A stretch of DNA of 64,000 bases from Lithospermum erythrorhizon (lineage: Eukaryota; Streptophyta; Magnoliopsida; Boraginales; Boraginaceae), in the NCBI GenBank assembly GCA_019722365.1, contig JADFUC010001387.1:1-64000 (forward strand), in the 5' to 3' direction. The notes beneath the pieces are model-generated. The model saw only the letters and a program-made list of their open reading frames with translations, made no database searches and was not told the origin of the DNA. Positions within the stretch are counted from its first letter, which is position 1, and each line of letters starts with the position of its first letter. This document shows, piece by piece, positions 26,516 to 38,049 of this stretch. A program made the translations under genes and the position numbers.

Positions 26516-27472
26516 TGTTAGAATCTGATATGAATTAGGTCGTGATAAACACCAATTCATACATCCGGGATCTCGAATGATGTATATTAGTAAACACAAA
26601 AATATGCGTGTATGTATACGAAAGAATTGCTACGTTGCGGCGGAAGATGAATGAATCCCGAAACCATACAAGCGACAGCTGTGAATGCCCTTGATTGTCA
26701 TATAGAAACTTGTTGTGCCGAATGATGTCATACAGATTGCCTGGCGCTTGAGAGAAGCGGGCGAGTGCGTGAGAATCTTCTTTGGGGATTTGAAGATGAA
26801 TAAAATTGGAAGAAAAACTCTTTGATTCTTGGTATTTAGAAGAAGGAATTTGGGTTTTTCGCGGTTGATAAAAACACGATCCACTACTTAAATACCCGAG
26901 TCAGTCCACTGCGTTAAAAGCGACTTCGTTAAGTAGTTCGCTGCTAAGCAATTAGGCCAGTTGCCAAGTTAATTAAATAATGAGTTGCTAGTGAGAATTT
27001 GTTCTATTTTAATTAACCAAAAGTCAATTAAAATACTAACGAATCACTCTCGAGAATAACTACCGAGGTTGATAGTAGATTTATTGCCAATGAATTAAAT
27101 TTGCAAGTCCCAACAGTGTTATTAAATTGATATATATTTTAACAAATATATGAATATTTAAGAGATACATCTACCGATATCTGAGTCGTTTAATTTGTTC
27201 ATGAAATATTATTTGAACTATCGTTGTATGTTTATGACGCCAGACTCGAGATAATAGTAAGTTGTATAATAATAATAATTGTTGATTACTATTATTATAG
27301 CGATTAATAGTGAATCATGATCGCTTCATAACCGCAAATTATCATGAGAACCAGCGCTATTAATATCTGATTTAAAATTGAACACTAAGTTCTGGTAATC
27401 GTTTAACGAGCCGGTAAATGAATTGATACGGTGTCGCAGCGGGCATAATAAAGGAATCGATTAGTTGTTCAA
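26516..27472 (-). repeat. 5' LTR of the 22.5-27.5 kb copia element
   Basis: It starts TGTTAGAATCTGATATGAAT and carries the ATAGTAAGTTGTATAATAAT block at 27,255. It ends against the PurL reading. A GGCTC...-type decayed tRNA-Met primer site precedes it at 26,501-26,514. Confidence 0.75.
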
Positions 27473-27850
27473 CCGTGAAAAGATCCGTACTTTTGCATAT
27501 CCAGCTGCTTTTAAGCGTCTCACTACAAAAATCTTAATTGAAGCGATGTCGGGCCTCCCCGATTATAGATTTGGGAAGCTTGTGATTTGGGGTTCACGAA
27601 AGGCGCTGGGATTATGCTCCCAGTGGGAAAGGCGAGAATGGATTTAAAGCGGGTAATGTTCGGTCACGAATAGGATGGAATTGATCGTGAACACATATCA
27701 AGGAGATGCGACATTGGAATTTTTAGTTGTGAAGATCGGAGTCCATTTATCGCGTAATATGGAATCTGGAGATAGCCTTGGCGTGTCGTGTTGTTTGTGC
27801 TTATTATTACAGTGGGAAGAAAACCCCGTTATTAGCATTCGTGAGCGATT
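27473..27850 (+). pseudogene. FGAM synthase (PurL) pseudogene, plus copy, second piece
   Basis: Plus-strand reading with several frame changes. It contains FAYPA, ILIEAMSGLPDYRFGKLVIW, GERREW-like WERREWI, then GDATLEFLVVKIG and WEENPVISI. These follow the order of the FGAM synthase first synthetase-like domain (FTYPA, ILI.AS.GASDYGN.FGEP, SGERREW, GD...LVVKIGGPAYR, NPIISIHDQ). The Gly-rich metal/ATP segment after LVVKIG is missing, apparently by a deletion. It follows the LTR at 27,472 and precedes a long LTR-like block. Confidence 0.8.
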
Positions 27851-27889
27851 AATATTAACCCGTTCGGTTAATTTAGATAATATTAATTC

Positions 27890-30290
27890 GTAAAAAATTT
27901 ATTTAGTAGAATTACGTTTATAATTTATTAGGAAGTAATGGCAGGGATAATTCGAGTTAAGTTAGGTCGTTAAGTGGATTCGATAACTTCGATTCGACGA
28001 TTCGGACACAAAGTCCTTTCTGCTGACTTTCATGAGTTAAGAGCTAAGTTAACTAAATGTTTCGTCCTTTATCGTCAGCGCCTTTAGCTTGTGATCTTAC
28101 CATAGTTTTTTGGCAGCGCGAGACTACGTTGGAAGCGAAACAGATTTTCTCTTCCATTTCTTCGTTTTGTGCTAATAAAGATCCTCGAGTTGATTGTTAA
28201 GGCTTTGACATCGCTTTATAAATTTGAGGTAAGAAATTAGAGGTTGTTGAGGATGTTATGGTGGGTTAGCTTTTTCTAGGTTTGGTTGACTTTTGTTGTT
28301 GATATTTTTATAAGACTTTAAAGGTGTAGGGAGTTTAATTGGGGCCTTTATTATGGTGTGTGAGGTTAAAATGGTGATTTAAAATTGATTAAAGGGGGTT
28401 AAGTTGGAAAGTGCGGTTGTAAGTTGACTTATAATTGATATTTTGGAGTATAGGTTGGTGAGTGATTATGGACTTGAGGTTAAATATAATGACTATTATA
28501 ATTTGATATGAAATATTTAAAAAGTAATAAGGTGGAATTCTAGCGGGGAAAAGCTTGATTGGGTTGTGTGTCCGTGAGGTTGTTATTTCGTTGTTTTTAT
28601 CCATCATTTTTAGACCGTTTAGAGCCCAGTTCAGCTAGAGTTGGTAGAACCTCTTCCTAGAGCATAAGTATAGTAGTAGGTCTTGATTATCTTTCTGGGT
28701 GTTTTGTTAGAAGAAACATTGATCGTGGAAAGAGGCGGAGTCTGATGATTATGTTAGCGAAGGTTTTTATGTGCGTGGCAGAGTGAATCTTTTATCTCGT
28801 GGGTGTTGCAGCATGTACTTACTTTAAATTGTGTGAACGTGTCGCGTGGTATAATTATGTGAGAATGGTATCACATTATAGTAGTTTGTGCGGATTATGT
28901 GTGATTCGTTTAATGTGAGCCGTGATATGATCTTGATTATTCTGCGGCGTTGAACATTCTTGAGGTAAGTAATAAGCAGAACTTGACTTATATTTCTAAT
29001 TTAAGTGGCACTGTCGGCCTTTTGTATTTACGTGGCACTTGTTGACACTTTTGAGTATGTATGTGGCACTTGTCGGTAGGTTGTGATTGATTCTGATTGT
29101 GAGATGTTTTAGGCATGTGCTTTTAATATTAAGTTGGGAGTAGAGTGGTTGGTTGGAGTTTCTAGTGACTTTGAGACGCTTGAGTATTAGGATATGACCA
29201 TAGTTGGGATGATTAGGGGTTAGGTGACTCTCGCTACCAAAACTTACCCCGGGGATATGTATTATTAACATACTTAGTGTATAAGTGCGGTTGGCTTTAT
29301 CTTAGTGTATAAGTGCGGTTTACTTATCTTTAGTGTATAGTCTGGTGTACACCTCTTGAGTGTATAAGTGCGGTTTGCCTTATCTTAGTGTATAAGTGCG
29401 ATTGGTAATAAAATATCTTAGTGTATAAGTGCGGTTTGCGCTTATACTTAGTGTATAAGTGCGGTTAGGCGTTATCTTTGTGTATAAGTGCGGTTTATTT
29501 TATCTTGATGCTCATCTTGATTGATATCGATTGAGATATTAAATGCCAGGTAGGCAGTTGAGCAATATGCGCGTTAGAGGTTAGTACATAGTTATTGGGA
29601 ATATGAGAGATAGATGGTTTGATGGTAGAGAGTTATAGTCGTTGAGTGCTTGAGTTAACTGCGGGTGATTGTGTGCTTTTTGAAACTTTCTATTATATGC
29701 CATATGTGATGTCACAGGCTTTCTTTTGGAATTATGTTGTATATGGCCTTTATTAGGTAGTCAGGATATATATATATATTTATTAAATATTTATATGTAT
29801 TATGCGAGCTGCGTTCCGTTATGGTTTTAAGTTTCCCGCATGTTAAGTGTTCAAGAACAGAGAACTTCTGGCACCGGTATGGGCGACGTTCGTTGTCTTG
29901 GGGTTGGTAGGTAGTTGGTCAATTTGTTGGAGGAGTTGTTCAGTGTTAGGTGAGCGTCGAGATTGGTGAGGATCACTGTGATCTCGTTTGATGTGTTGTG
30001 TTGATTTTTGATTGTTGTATTTTCAAACTTTGGCCTTGTCGGCAATGATTTTGTGTCCCCGAATCTGATTATTTATTATCTAGTTGTAGCGCTATAGGCA
30101 TTCTTGTCTTTTAAGGATATGTTGTGTATATATATATATGGGTTGATTTGGTTAAATATCAGCTTGATGGATTAAATTTTAAAAGCGTTTTTGTTTGAAG
30201 GTTAATTGTAATCGAATTTTTGGATAAACAGTAGTTTTAAAGCGAGTCGTCAATCGGTTTGGTAGCTACGGTGTTAGGATTATAATGATT
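27890..30290 (+). mobile_element. Candidate long LTR of a Ty3-type element within the plus PurL copy
   Basis: A TG-rich, non-coding block separates the second and third PurL pieces, so it is inserted DNA. It contains a TCTTCCATTTCTTCGTTTTG leader (about 28,150), a donor-like GAGGTAAG (28,228), a GTTGACTTTTGTTGTTG block (28,288) and the 8-unit minisatellite at 29,271-29,497. Similar signals occur on the minus strand at 9.2-11.3 kb. No PBS or pol is seen. Minus-strand ORFs inside it are chance ORFs in CA-rich sequence. Confidence 0.4.
29271..29497 (+). repeat. Minisatellite, 8 units of 27-33 bp
   Basis: The core CTTAGTGTATAAGTGCGGTT recurs at regular spacing: seven near-identical copies and one degenerate copy near 29,325-29,352. 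Linkers after the core vary (7-13 bases). There is no dyad symmetry and there are no spacers of constant unique length, so it is not a CRISPR. Confidence 0.95.
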
Positions 30291-30489
30291 ACCAGCGCCG
30301 GTGGCGCAGGCGGTCGATCTAATGGGGGTGCTGGTGGAAACTCCAATGTTGTATTAGAAATAATATAGTATATAAATAGTGTTGAGATTGACATCCATTG
30401 TTGTTGGGGATCATACAATGGCCGTCTGGGAATATAGGAGCAAGAGTAATAGAACAAAAATGATATATATGAAGCCTAAAGCCGCAAGC

Positions 30490-31571
30490 ACAGAGTTACT
30501 ATGTGAAGAGTGAGAGTCTCAATGGCAGTTACCAGACAATTAATGGCGAAGGACGGGATGTGCTAGTTGACAGTTTGCTGGGGAGCACTCAAAATATTGT
30601 GGATTGCCGCCTCCACCACTTGCTATAGATCTAGAGTTGGAAAAGGTCCTTGGCTATATGCCTCAGAAAAAATTTTCATTTCATCGGATGACTTATCCCT
30701 CAGAGCCCCTTGATATTGCTTCAGGCACAACAATGATTGAATCTCTGAATAGTGTGTTGAGGCTTCCTTTTGTCGGATCCAAATGGGTTTTGACTACTAC
30801 AGCTGACAGGTATGTTATAGGACTTGTTGCACAACAGATAATTGTTGATACTTTGAAAATTACACTCTCCGATAATGTTGCCGACATTGTGCAAACATAC
30901 ACCGATTTCACTGGCAGTGCGTGTGCCATTGGATAATAACCCATCAAAGGTTTGTTGGATCCAAAAGTAATGGCTTGGTTGGCTGTTGGAGAGGCACTGA
31001 CCAACCTAGTTTGGGCGAAGGTTACTTCTCATTCTGATGTCATGGCTAATGGCAATTGGATTTATGCTACAAAAATGGATGGGGAAGGAGCAGCCATGTA
31101 CGCTGCTACCTTAGCTCTTTCAGGGATTTGTGGGAGCAAACAAGCTTTGAGCTGGAAAAATTCCAAAGACTGGTTTCTTGTGTGGAACTAGAGAAAGAGG
31201 GATGAAAAAGAGATATGAACCTTTGTGGTATTTTTCCTTCACTCCTACATTAACTAATGAGAAGTATCTAAAAGCCTCTTTAAAACCAAAGGTTGCAGTA
31301 ATCAGGGAGGAAGGTAGCAATGGGGAAAGAAAGATGGCTGCAGGTTTCCATGCTGCAGGGTTTGAGCCATGAGATATTACAATGTCGAATCTTCTAAATG
31401 GAGTCATATCATTGGATGCATTTTGAGCAGTTGAGGTTTTAGCTATGCTGATGTGCTCGATTCTACAAAAGGTTGGCCTTTCTATCCATTTTAATCAACC
31501 CGTTTAAATAATTTCAATTTCAACCAACCGGATAACTTTCAGTCTTGGTGCTTATGTGGCTGCCAGCTTAT
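30490..31571 (+). pseudogene. FGAM synthase (PurL) pseudogene, plus copy, third piece
   Basis: After a degraded GRDVLVDSL stretch, the plus strand reads LPPPPLAIDLELEKVLG, a LDIASGTTMIESL stretch, TYTDFTGSACAIG, a stop (30,934), then QPIKGLLDPKVMAWLAVGE and GAAMYAATLALS. At about 31,121 the reading jumps to RDLWEQTSFELEKFQRLVSC, several hundred residues further on, so the IDGGKDS region is deleted. It continues with LKPKVAVIREEGSNGERKMA and FHAAGFEP (a stop replaces the usual W), then the start of the glutaminase domain (GFSYADVLDS, with a frameshift). It is cut at the position equivalent to the NGCQL catalytic-loop region by the LTR at 31,572. The catalytic Cys position reads GAYVAA, so it is lost. 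Confidence 0.92.
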
Positions 31572-32468
31572 TGTTAGAAATCTGAGTATGTTGATTTATT
31601 TAATTGTGTACGTTCAGAATAATTGTTGTAACAGTCGTTTAACTTAGTTTTTAGTTAAATGAGATTCACTGGTAAGTGTTGATAATAGTAATTGTAAATT
31701 ACTTAAATGGGAGGCTTCGTAATGTCTCGAGGTTATGGTAAATTCTTAGATCGAAATGCGCTAATCGTTATAATATCTTAATAATTGATTATATTATTAT
31801 ATAAGCGATAATATATTTGCAAAGGTCAGCGCCACAATAGAGTGGCGTTGAGTTTTATTCGTCGTGAAATTAGATGGAAGTGGTTGCTAAATTGAGGAGT
31901 TGATTGAAATCGGCAGAGATCTTTAAATCGGTTTACCGTTGATAATGTAAGATGTAAAATTGGGCCGAGACGAAACTAATTTACTTGTTAGTTTAATTGA
32001 CAATTTAACTAAGCTTCGTAACTATTAGTTCACCCTTCGTTAGCGTTTAGTTGTTGCGATTTTTAACTAGTTATTTTATTAGTTAGCAGATTCAATTATT
32101 CGGGTTAAAAGGGATGGGATATATAAGGAGTTTCGTAAGATGAAAAACACATCTTCATCATCCCTTCTTCAGCATGTTACTATCCCTTACTCGTAGCCGG
32201 GCAAAATTGACTTTTTGACTTGGATTTTAATTCTCGGTGATACCGAGGTTACATGAAATCACGTCAGCGTGAATTGACCTCTTCGTGTGGAGGCGATTGG
32301 AGGCATCTAATTTGTGAGTGCTAATTGCTAAGGAGATCGAATGAGGCAGTGAGAGAAAAGTTGGTGACTCCATTTGCATTATGGCTGTTCATTCATATAT
32401 ATATTCGTAATTTGGAGATTATAAACATTTGAATGATCTTTGTATGCTTTGTTATAAATTCAAAAGCA
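31572..32468 (+). repeat. 5' LTR of the 31.6-49.0 kb element (family C)
   Basis: It starts TGTTAGAAATCTG. Shared order with 48,123-49,009 includes TTTTAGTTAAATGAGATT, GTTATAATA...TTATTATA, AGAGTGGCGTTGAGTTTA, TTGATAATGTAAGATGTAAA and TTGAATGATCT.TGTATGCTTT. It is followed by the primer-binding site. Confidence 0.85.
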
Positions 32469-32469
32469 G

Positions 32470-32484
32470 TGGCATCGTAAAGCG
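32470..32484 (+). other. Primer-binding site (initiator Met tRNA type)
   Basis: The stretch GTGGCATCGTAAAGCG directly after the LTR resembles the usual TGGTATCAGAGC site with small changes. It fixes the plus orientation of the element. Confidence 0.6.
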
Positions 32485-35400
32485 TATTGAGTTGTATATT
32501 ATGGATTACATTAATATAAATTCGTTGTATAAACTTATTTTATATCGTTTTCATGTTTATATATTCTTGACGGCCCAGATATATGTTATGAAAAATTGAT
32601 CCATGAATTATAATAATATTATACATTTTTCAAGTTCATGTAATTTGATTTGATGTTTTGATATTAGATTTGTTTTCATGAATTGAAAGGGTTTCACTTT
32701 GGTTTTAATTGAAAATCTAGCGTTTAATGGGTTTTGATCAGTTAAACTATTCCCAAAAATCCTCACGTTTTTTCGAACTCATATGATCTGAGAACAATGT
32801 CCAAAAATTTTAATAATTTTTGGATAGTTTCAAAGTATCAAAATAATTTTGATTTACGGGTATTAGTTGAATAATTAATTATTGAAAAAGCGTTTTTTAC
32901 AAAATTCAATTAGAAAAGTTGAATAAAATTGTGAGTAATGTGTATATTTGAATTCGAGAATTTTTGGATGAGTTTAAGCGCTGAATCATTTTTTTAACAA
33001 TTGAATTGAATCGAAAAAGCGGGAGTAGAGTATGAAATGAAGCGACCTTGATTAAGAGGCCTCCGGGCGCGTCGGTGGCCAAAAGCGGGGCCGGTTACGG
33101 CCACCGTTGGGCCGTCTACGGGCGAAGGAGCGTCGGAGGCGGTCGTCCGTCCCGTTAACCGAGGTCGGGTTGTTGCAAAAACCTGTCAGTTTTTTAAAAT
33201 GTTAATTTTAGTTTTGGTGAATCGTTATCATTTTATTATTATGATAATTGTAATTATCAATTTTGGTGATAATAAATTTAGTTCAATAGTCCACTCATTA
33301 TTTGTTCTATTACATATTTATTTATTGAAATGATAAAATCGTGATATGACATCTGAATTCACAGAGATATGATATAGTACTTTTACTTGCAGTTTTTATC
33401 TTATTGTATTTATATGAAATAATTATTGTAATAATTATTATCTTATTATATATATAGAAATAATTATTATAATAATAATTATTTTTATTGTATATATAAA
33501 TAATTATTATGTAATAACTATTGGACACAAAATATATGTTAATTAATGCATTTAATTATATATATTTCATGGATTTAATTGAAATTCAAATTTGAATTTA
33601 AATTCAATTACATTTAGTTATATATTTATGTGATTTGTTGATTTGCAAAATAAAATAGAAACTAATTATATGATTTTTCGATCATATATTTGAAATTGAA
33701 TTTAATTGAAATTGTCTCAATACTCGTAATTAGTGTGATTACATATTAAGTATATGTTTATTATGTATTATTTGCATGTTTATTAAATATTAAGTACATG
33801 TTTATTATGTTAGATTGCGTCTTTGTGCATTAACTTAATAGTATTGATGATGTTATTTTGAGCTTTATGAGTCATTTTATTCCATACCGTTAATGTATTA
33901 AATTATTGCGTTATACATTGTAATATGAATGGAAAGGGGTTATATTGATGTATTTTAGTTTGTATTTTGTTTAAATACGGTCTACGAACCATTTATTCCT
34001 TGTAAGCCAGGTAGTCGTATTTATTGTTATTTACATTATTTTTACCTTGTATGAAATGCGTCTTTGTCTTGGATTGGGATGATTAGTAAATACATGTCTT
34101 TGTTGTGGAGGCATTAGAGATAGTGACTTACTTTGAACGACGTTGACAAGTTGAGTTTCAGGAAAATTAAAAATCTGGTGCATTTTGCCAAAATCTTTGA
34201 AATAGAGGAGCCTTATATTAGTATTACACTTTGTAAAGTATTGTAATAAATTACATTTTTATTTTAGGATCATATTATATATCTGCGAATGTGTATTGTT
34301 GTCTTTATTTTAAGCGATGGCCTGTGCCCGAGTATGTCTATATGACATGTTAAATAATAACAAATAATATTAATCTTCCTTATTTAAAATTTAAGCTGAC
34401 ATGTCAATAGATTTTAGAGTTGTGCAAGCATCACGGTATTAGGCGGAGGCTGTGATGCTTGGTGCGGTAATTATTAAGTAGCCGAGGCCCTTGACAATGG
34501 ATCGTGTTGAAGTGATTTCCACCTAACGTTGTGGGCTCGGAATACGGTGTCGGTGTGCCATTAAGAGTGTTAGTGACCCAGGGGATTTGTGTCGTGGTGC
34601 ACAATTGATTGGTAATCTTCCATTGTCTTTGGGATTCAAAATGTATGCGTGTTGCCATTTAGTTCGACCGCGGTGGATCTTGAATCATATACGTTTGTGA
34701 GATTTGAAGTATAGGTATAATATTTACAATTTGTTGTAATATGTTAGATGTTTTGAGCGCACTTATCTATGATTGTATATTTCCTTTTATGATTTGACAC
34801 CTTGAATTTACTGTTTATTCACCGTTATTTGGACAAATTAAAACATAGCTTTAATATGTGAAATAAAACAGGAGAAATTCATAAACTTGTGGTAATATAG
34901 TGTTATAAATGCTAGCGCGTTTTCCTTGAGAAACCGTGAAGATGGTTATATGCTAATAAAATACGAAAAACAAATTACGCGATTATTTGATACTTGGTTT
35001 GATCATGTATCTGAAGTTACATGAACTTAGGTTGGTGAAACGACGTCGCGTGGCGTGATTGAAGGTAATTAATTTTGATCTCAATTAAAGTGATGATGCT
35101 ATGAAAACTAATATGTTACGTTGTGTAGCCGCTGTCCCTGACGTTAAGTGATAGTTTAATCTTCTATAACTTCCGATTGAAAGAAAGCGTTGGATGATCT
35201 TGAATGTTTGTGTCTGCGTTTGAGACATGTTGTTAATTATCTAGTTTCGTCGGCAAGGTAAACTTTGTTCATGGTGTGATGAAATGAACGGTTTGTATAA
35301 CCAAATAAGCGATATTATACATAGTTTGCGCGGCAGCAAAGTTGAGTGCATAAAGGTTTATAGTTTGAAGTTAATAATTAAGTTCATCGTTTCAAACATT

Positions 35401-36203
35401 AGGCACCGAAGAGGATATTTAACACTTAAGAAATAGAAATAGGGTGATAAAACCTCATATCTCAAATAGTTTGTTGTCGAATTGTAATATCATTGTAATT
35501 TCAAAGCTGCCAGTCTCTTAGACACTATTTGCGATTCCGCATGGTTTTTATGTCTGTGATTACGAGCCCGAAATATAGTAGTAGCAGGGATCTGAGGCAC
35601 AAAGAAGATAATTGAGCTAGCATGTAATGATAGGTAGTACGTTATAAGAGCCATAATTAAATCATCCATGAATGGTTGGAAACCAAACTATTTTCTTTGA
35701 ACCTATATTTCTTTGAAAGGCATTTTGAATAACAAATAATTTGGTGATCTTTGTGGAAAATGACTCTATGAGACATGAGTTTGATAGCATGAATAGAAGC
35801 TAAGTCAACTCTTACTAGACTTAGTGGGAGGTACGTTAAACTTGATTTAGTTTGTATGTTCACATGCAAGTTAATCAAGAATATAAGTCATTGAATGATA
35901 CATTAGAGTTGATAAGAGTATGGGGAGGACCATATAAATACTATCAAGTTATGAATAAGTATCATCGACATAAATGTATTATTAAAGAATGAGACATCAT
36001 TCGATCTTAAAAGCGCCTTGCTAAGATACGTAAGTATAAATTGTGTTTAATGAAGTTAAAACACAATGGATGACTCTTTTCAATTTTGTATATAATGTAA
36101 TTTTTCATTCTAGTGTCACTAGTTGGTGATACAAGTAAAGAATTGTGTTCAATATGGTTGAAACACAATAAATGGAATAAATTTACATATTGAAGTTGTT
36201 CTT
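32485..36203 (+). other. Left interior of the 31.6-49.0 kb element
   Basis: It is AT-rich apart from a GC-rich island at 33,040-33,180, about 570-710 bases after the primer site. At 34,487-34,540 a stretch (AATGGATCGTGTTGAAGTGA) matches the leader of the nested copia element near 42,130 (minus), showing the two elements belong to related families. No gag or pol motif is recognised. Two similar stretches around 36,037-36,065 and 36,141-36,170 (TTGTGTT.AA...GTT.AAACACAATGGA) form a short direct repeat. Confidence 0.5.
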
Positions 36204-37188
36204 TGAGAAAATTATTATGGATATAGGAGTATAAATACAAATCCATAGTTCGAGGGATCTTTAAAGTCATCTTCATTTATTGTCTAACGTATAATTAAAT
36301 ATATGAGCAGAGGACTTACGGTGCGATTAGGTAAATTCACTTTAAAATCAGCATGACTTGAATTCCTGACGTGAATTTGAGCTTCCATTCGCTTGTTGTA
36401 ATATCGTCGTATGATATCTCTGGTTAGTCAGCGCGGAGGTTGAATCGAAGTAATACATCTATTAAGCGAGTATGAAACAGAGCCGGAAAAACACGAAATT
36501 AGCAGGAGATTTCGACGAGGCGGTACTAGGGTTTGATGAAAAGTTTTACAAAAACTTATGATGAAAAAGCACTTTTAGGATTTCCCTGGCTTTATATGGA
36601 ATTTAGGTTAAAAGCAGCTGGGCCAGCCCGGCTTAGAAATATTAGGCGACTTCGTTAACTCTTTATTAGTTCGTTAAGGCAGCTGTGAGTTCTTGTGAAG
36701 TTGAACTATTTAATTAAGCTATTAAATAGTAATGAGTCAATATCAATAATCTTTAAGTTATGATAAATACTAAAATTACTCGAACTTGATTAATAACTAT
36801 TTAATTGATTCTATTTATTCAATCGATATTCTACCACATAAAATATAGAACCATAATTGAAAATACATTTCTCGATTATATAGCAGTTATAACACAATTT
36901 ATTCATGAAATATATAACTCAGCACGTCCTTTGTATGTGTGTGACACTTGAGCTCGGATGTAGTAAGTTGTATAATAATAATAATTGACGATTACTATTA
37001 TTATAACGATTAATAGTAAGATCATGATAGCTCATGTAAGCCCAGAATTATCGTAGGAGCCAGCTGGTAATATCTGATTACTAAGTTGAACGCTAAGTTC
37101 GATAATCATTTAACCCAGCGGTAAATGAATTGCGCTACAGCGGTGTCGCAGCAGGCGTAATAAATGGAACGGTCTCATTGATTTAAGC
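36204..37188 (-). repeat. 3' LTR, family A
   Basis: It starts TGAGAAAATTATTATGGATA and shares the GTATAAATACAAATCCATAG stretch and the ATAATAATAATTG block with 43,840-44,817 and with the solo LTR at 4,099-5,084. The three lengths are 985, 978 and 986 bp. Confidence 0.85.
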
Positions 37189-38049
37189 CTTCCTTTGCCG
37201 CAGGCGATTATCTTACAATTCGCTTTTGTCAGCGCGATCTCCCCAGTCGTAGAGGTAACCATAAAGTGTGTCATGAAGCACCTGACTTTCACCTTTTCAG
37301 TATGAATTGAATAAGCATTTATAGGCGTCCATCAATCGGTACCAAGCGTGTGAGGCTGAGATGCTTTCTTATATATCAAGGACGGACAAATCCTACGATA
37401 TATCAGCGTCTAATATTTATGCACCAATGACGACAGCGTATGCGTTATAATCGACACAAGGCGGGCGTTTGAGTCGTAGTCAAAGAAATCTGAGCTTGTA
37501 TAACACGGATAGTTATATATCGTAGGTCTAGAATTGTGAACCTAAAATTCTAAACAAATGTCATAGGACACAGATATCATATCTTCTATGAATTCGTTTT
37601 GGTCATTACAGCTCCCCGATCGCGGGCCGGCCAGTATTGATCTAGTCCTAGAATTAACGTGATCAATCTTGTCCGGCCCAATCAAACTACCATGTTAGTC
37701 ATATATGATGCTTGTAGCCCACAGCTATCGTGTCGACGAGGCCTTTAGGCATCTATGTTTAGGCTTGAGGTGTAGTGCTTGATTCGTAACTCTCTAGAAA
37801 ACATGTTCTTATAAGGGATTTAACTGTTTCCATTTCATCGAGGATACAGCACATGTATATTATATGTAAGAATTTAAACATATAGTCATATGAGCAAATA
37901 TATTAAAATATAAGAAACTTGATAATATTCAAATATTTGTTCACGTAACCTGAAAATGAATACATCTTATTTCACTTAACCTAACGCATTTCTTGACGTC
38001 ATCTAAGACCTATGTTATTTGCATGCTCATCGTACTTTGCACGACTTAG

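Larger units (their letters stand above)
22536..27472 (-). mobile_element. Ty1/copia retrotransposon with internal deletion, inserted in the plus PurL copy
   Basis: Its LTRs lie at 22,536-23,388 and 26,516-27,472, both starting TGTTAGAAT on the plus strand. A decayed initiator-Met primer site is at about 26,501-26,514, beside the 5' LTR. The interior is only 3.1 kb. On the minus strand it reads integrase (24.8-25.2 kb) joined almost directly to the end of reverse transcriptase and RNase H (24.24-24.8). PurL reading stops at 22,535 and resumes near 27,473, so the insertion site is known. It is non-functional. Confidence 0.8.

Noticed and set aside
28996..29271. Minus-strand 91-codon ORF and neighbours at 28,389 and 29,851
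   Set aside because: Asn/Thr/His/Pro-rich readings are typical chance ORFs in CA-rich non-coding LTR sequence.
29271..29497. Possible CRISPR array
   Set aside because: Repeat linkers are short, variable and related to each other; the genome is a plant nuclear genome and no cas genes exist.
30290..30350. Glycine-rich coding stretch (GGAGG-type) on plus, proline-rich on minus
   Set aside because: Only about 20 codons long, with stops nearby on plus; explained by GC-rich triplet-like sequence.
30693..31004. Minus-strand 103-codon ORF
   Set aside because: Antisense shadow of the plus-strand PurL piece, whose protein is recognisable.
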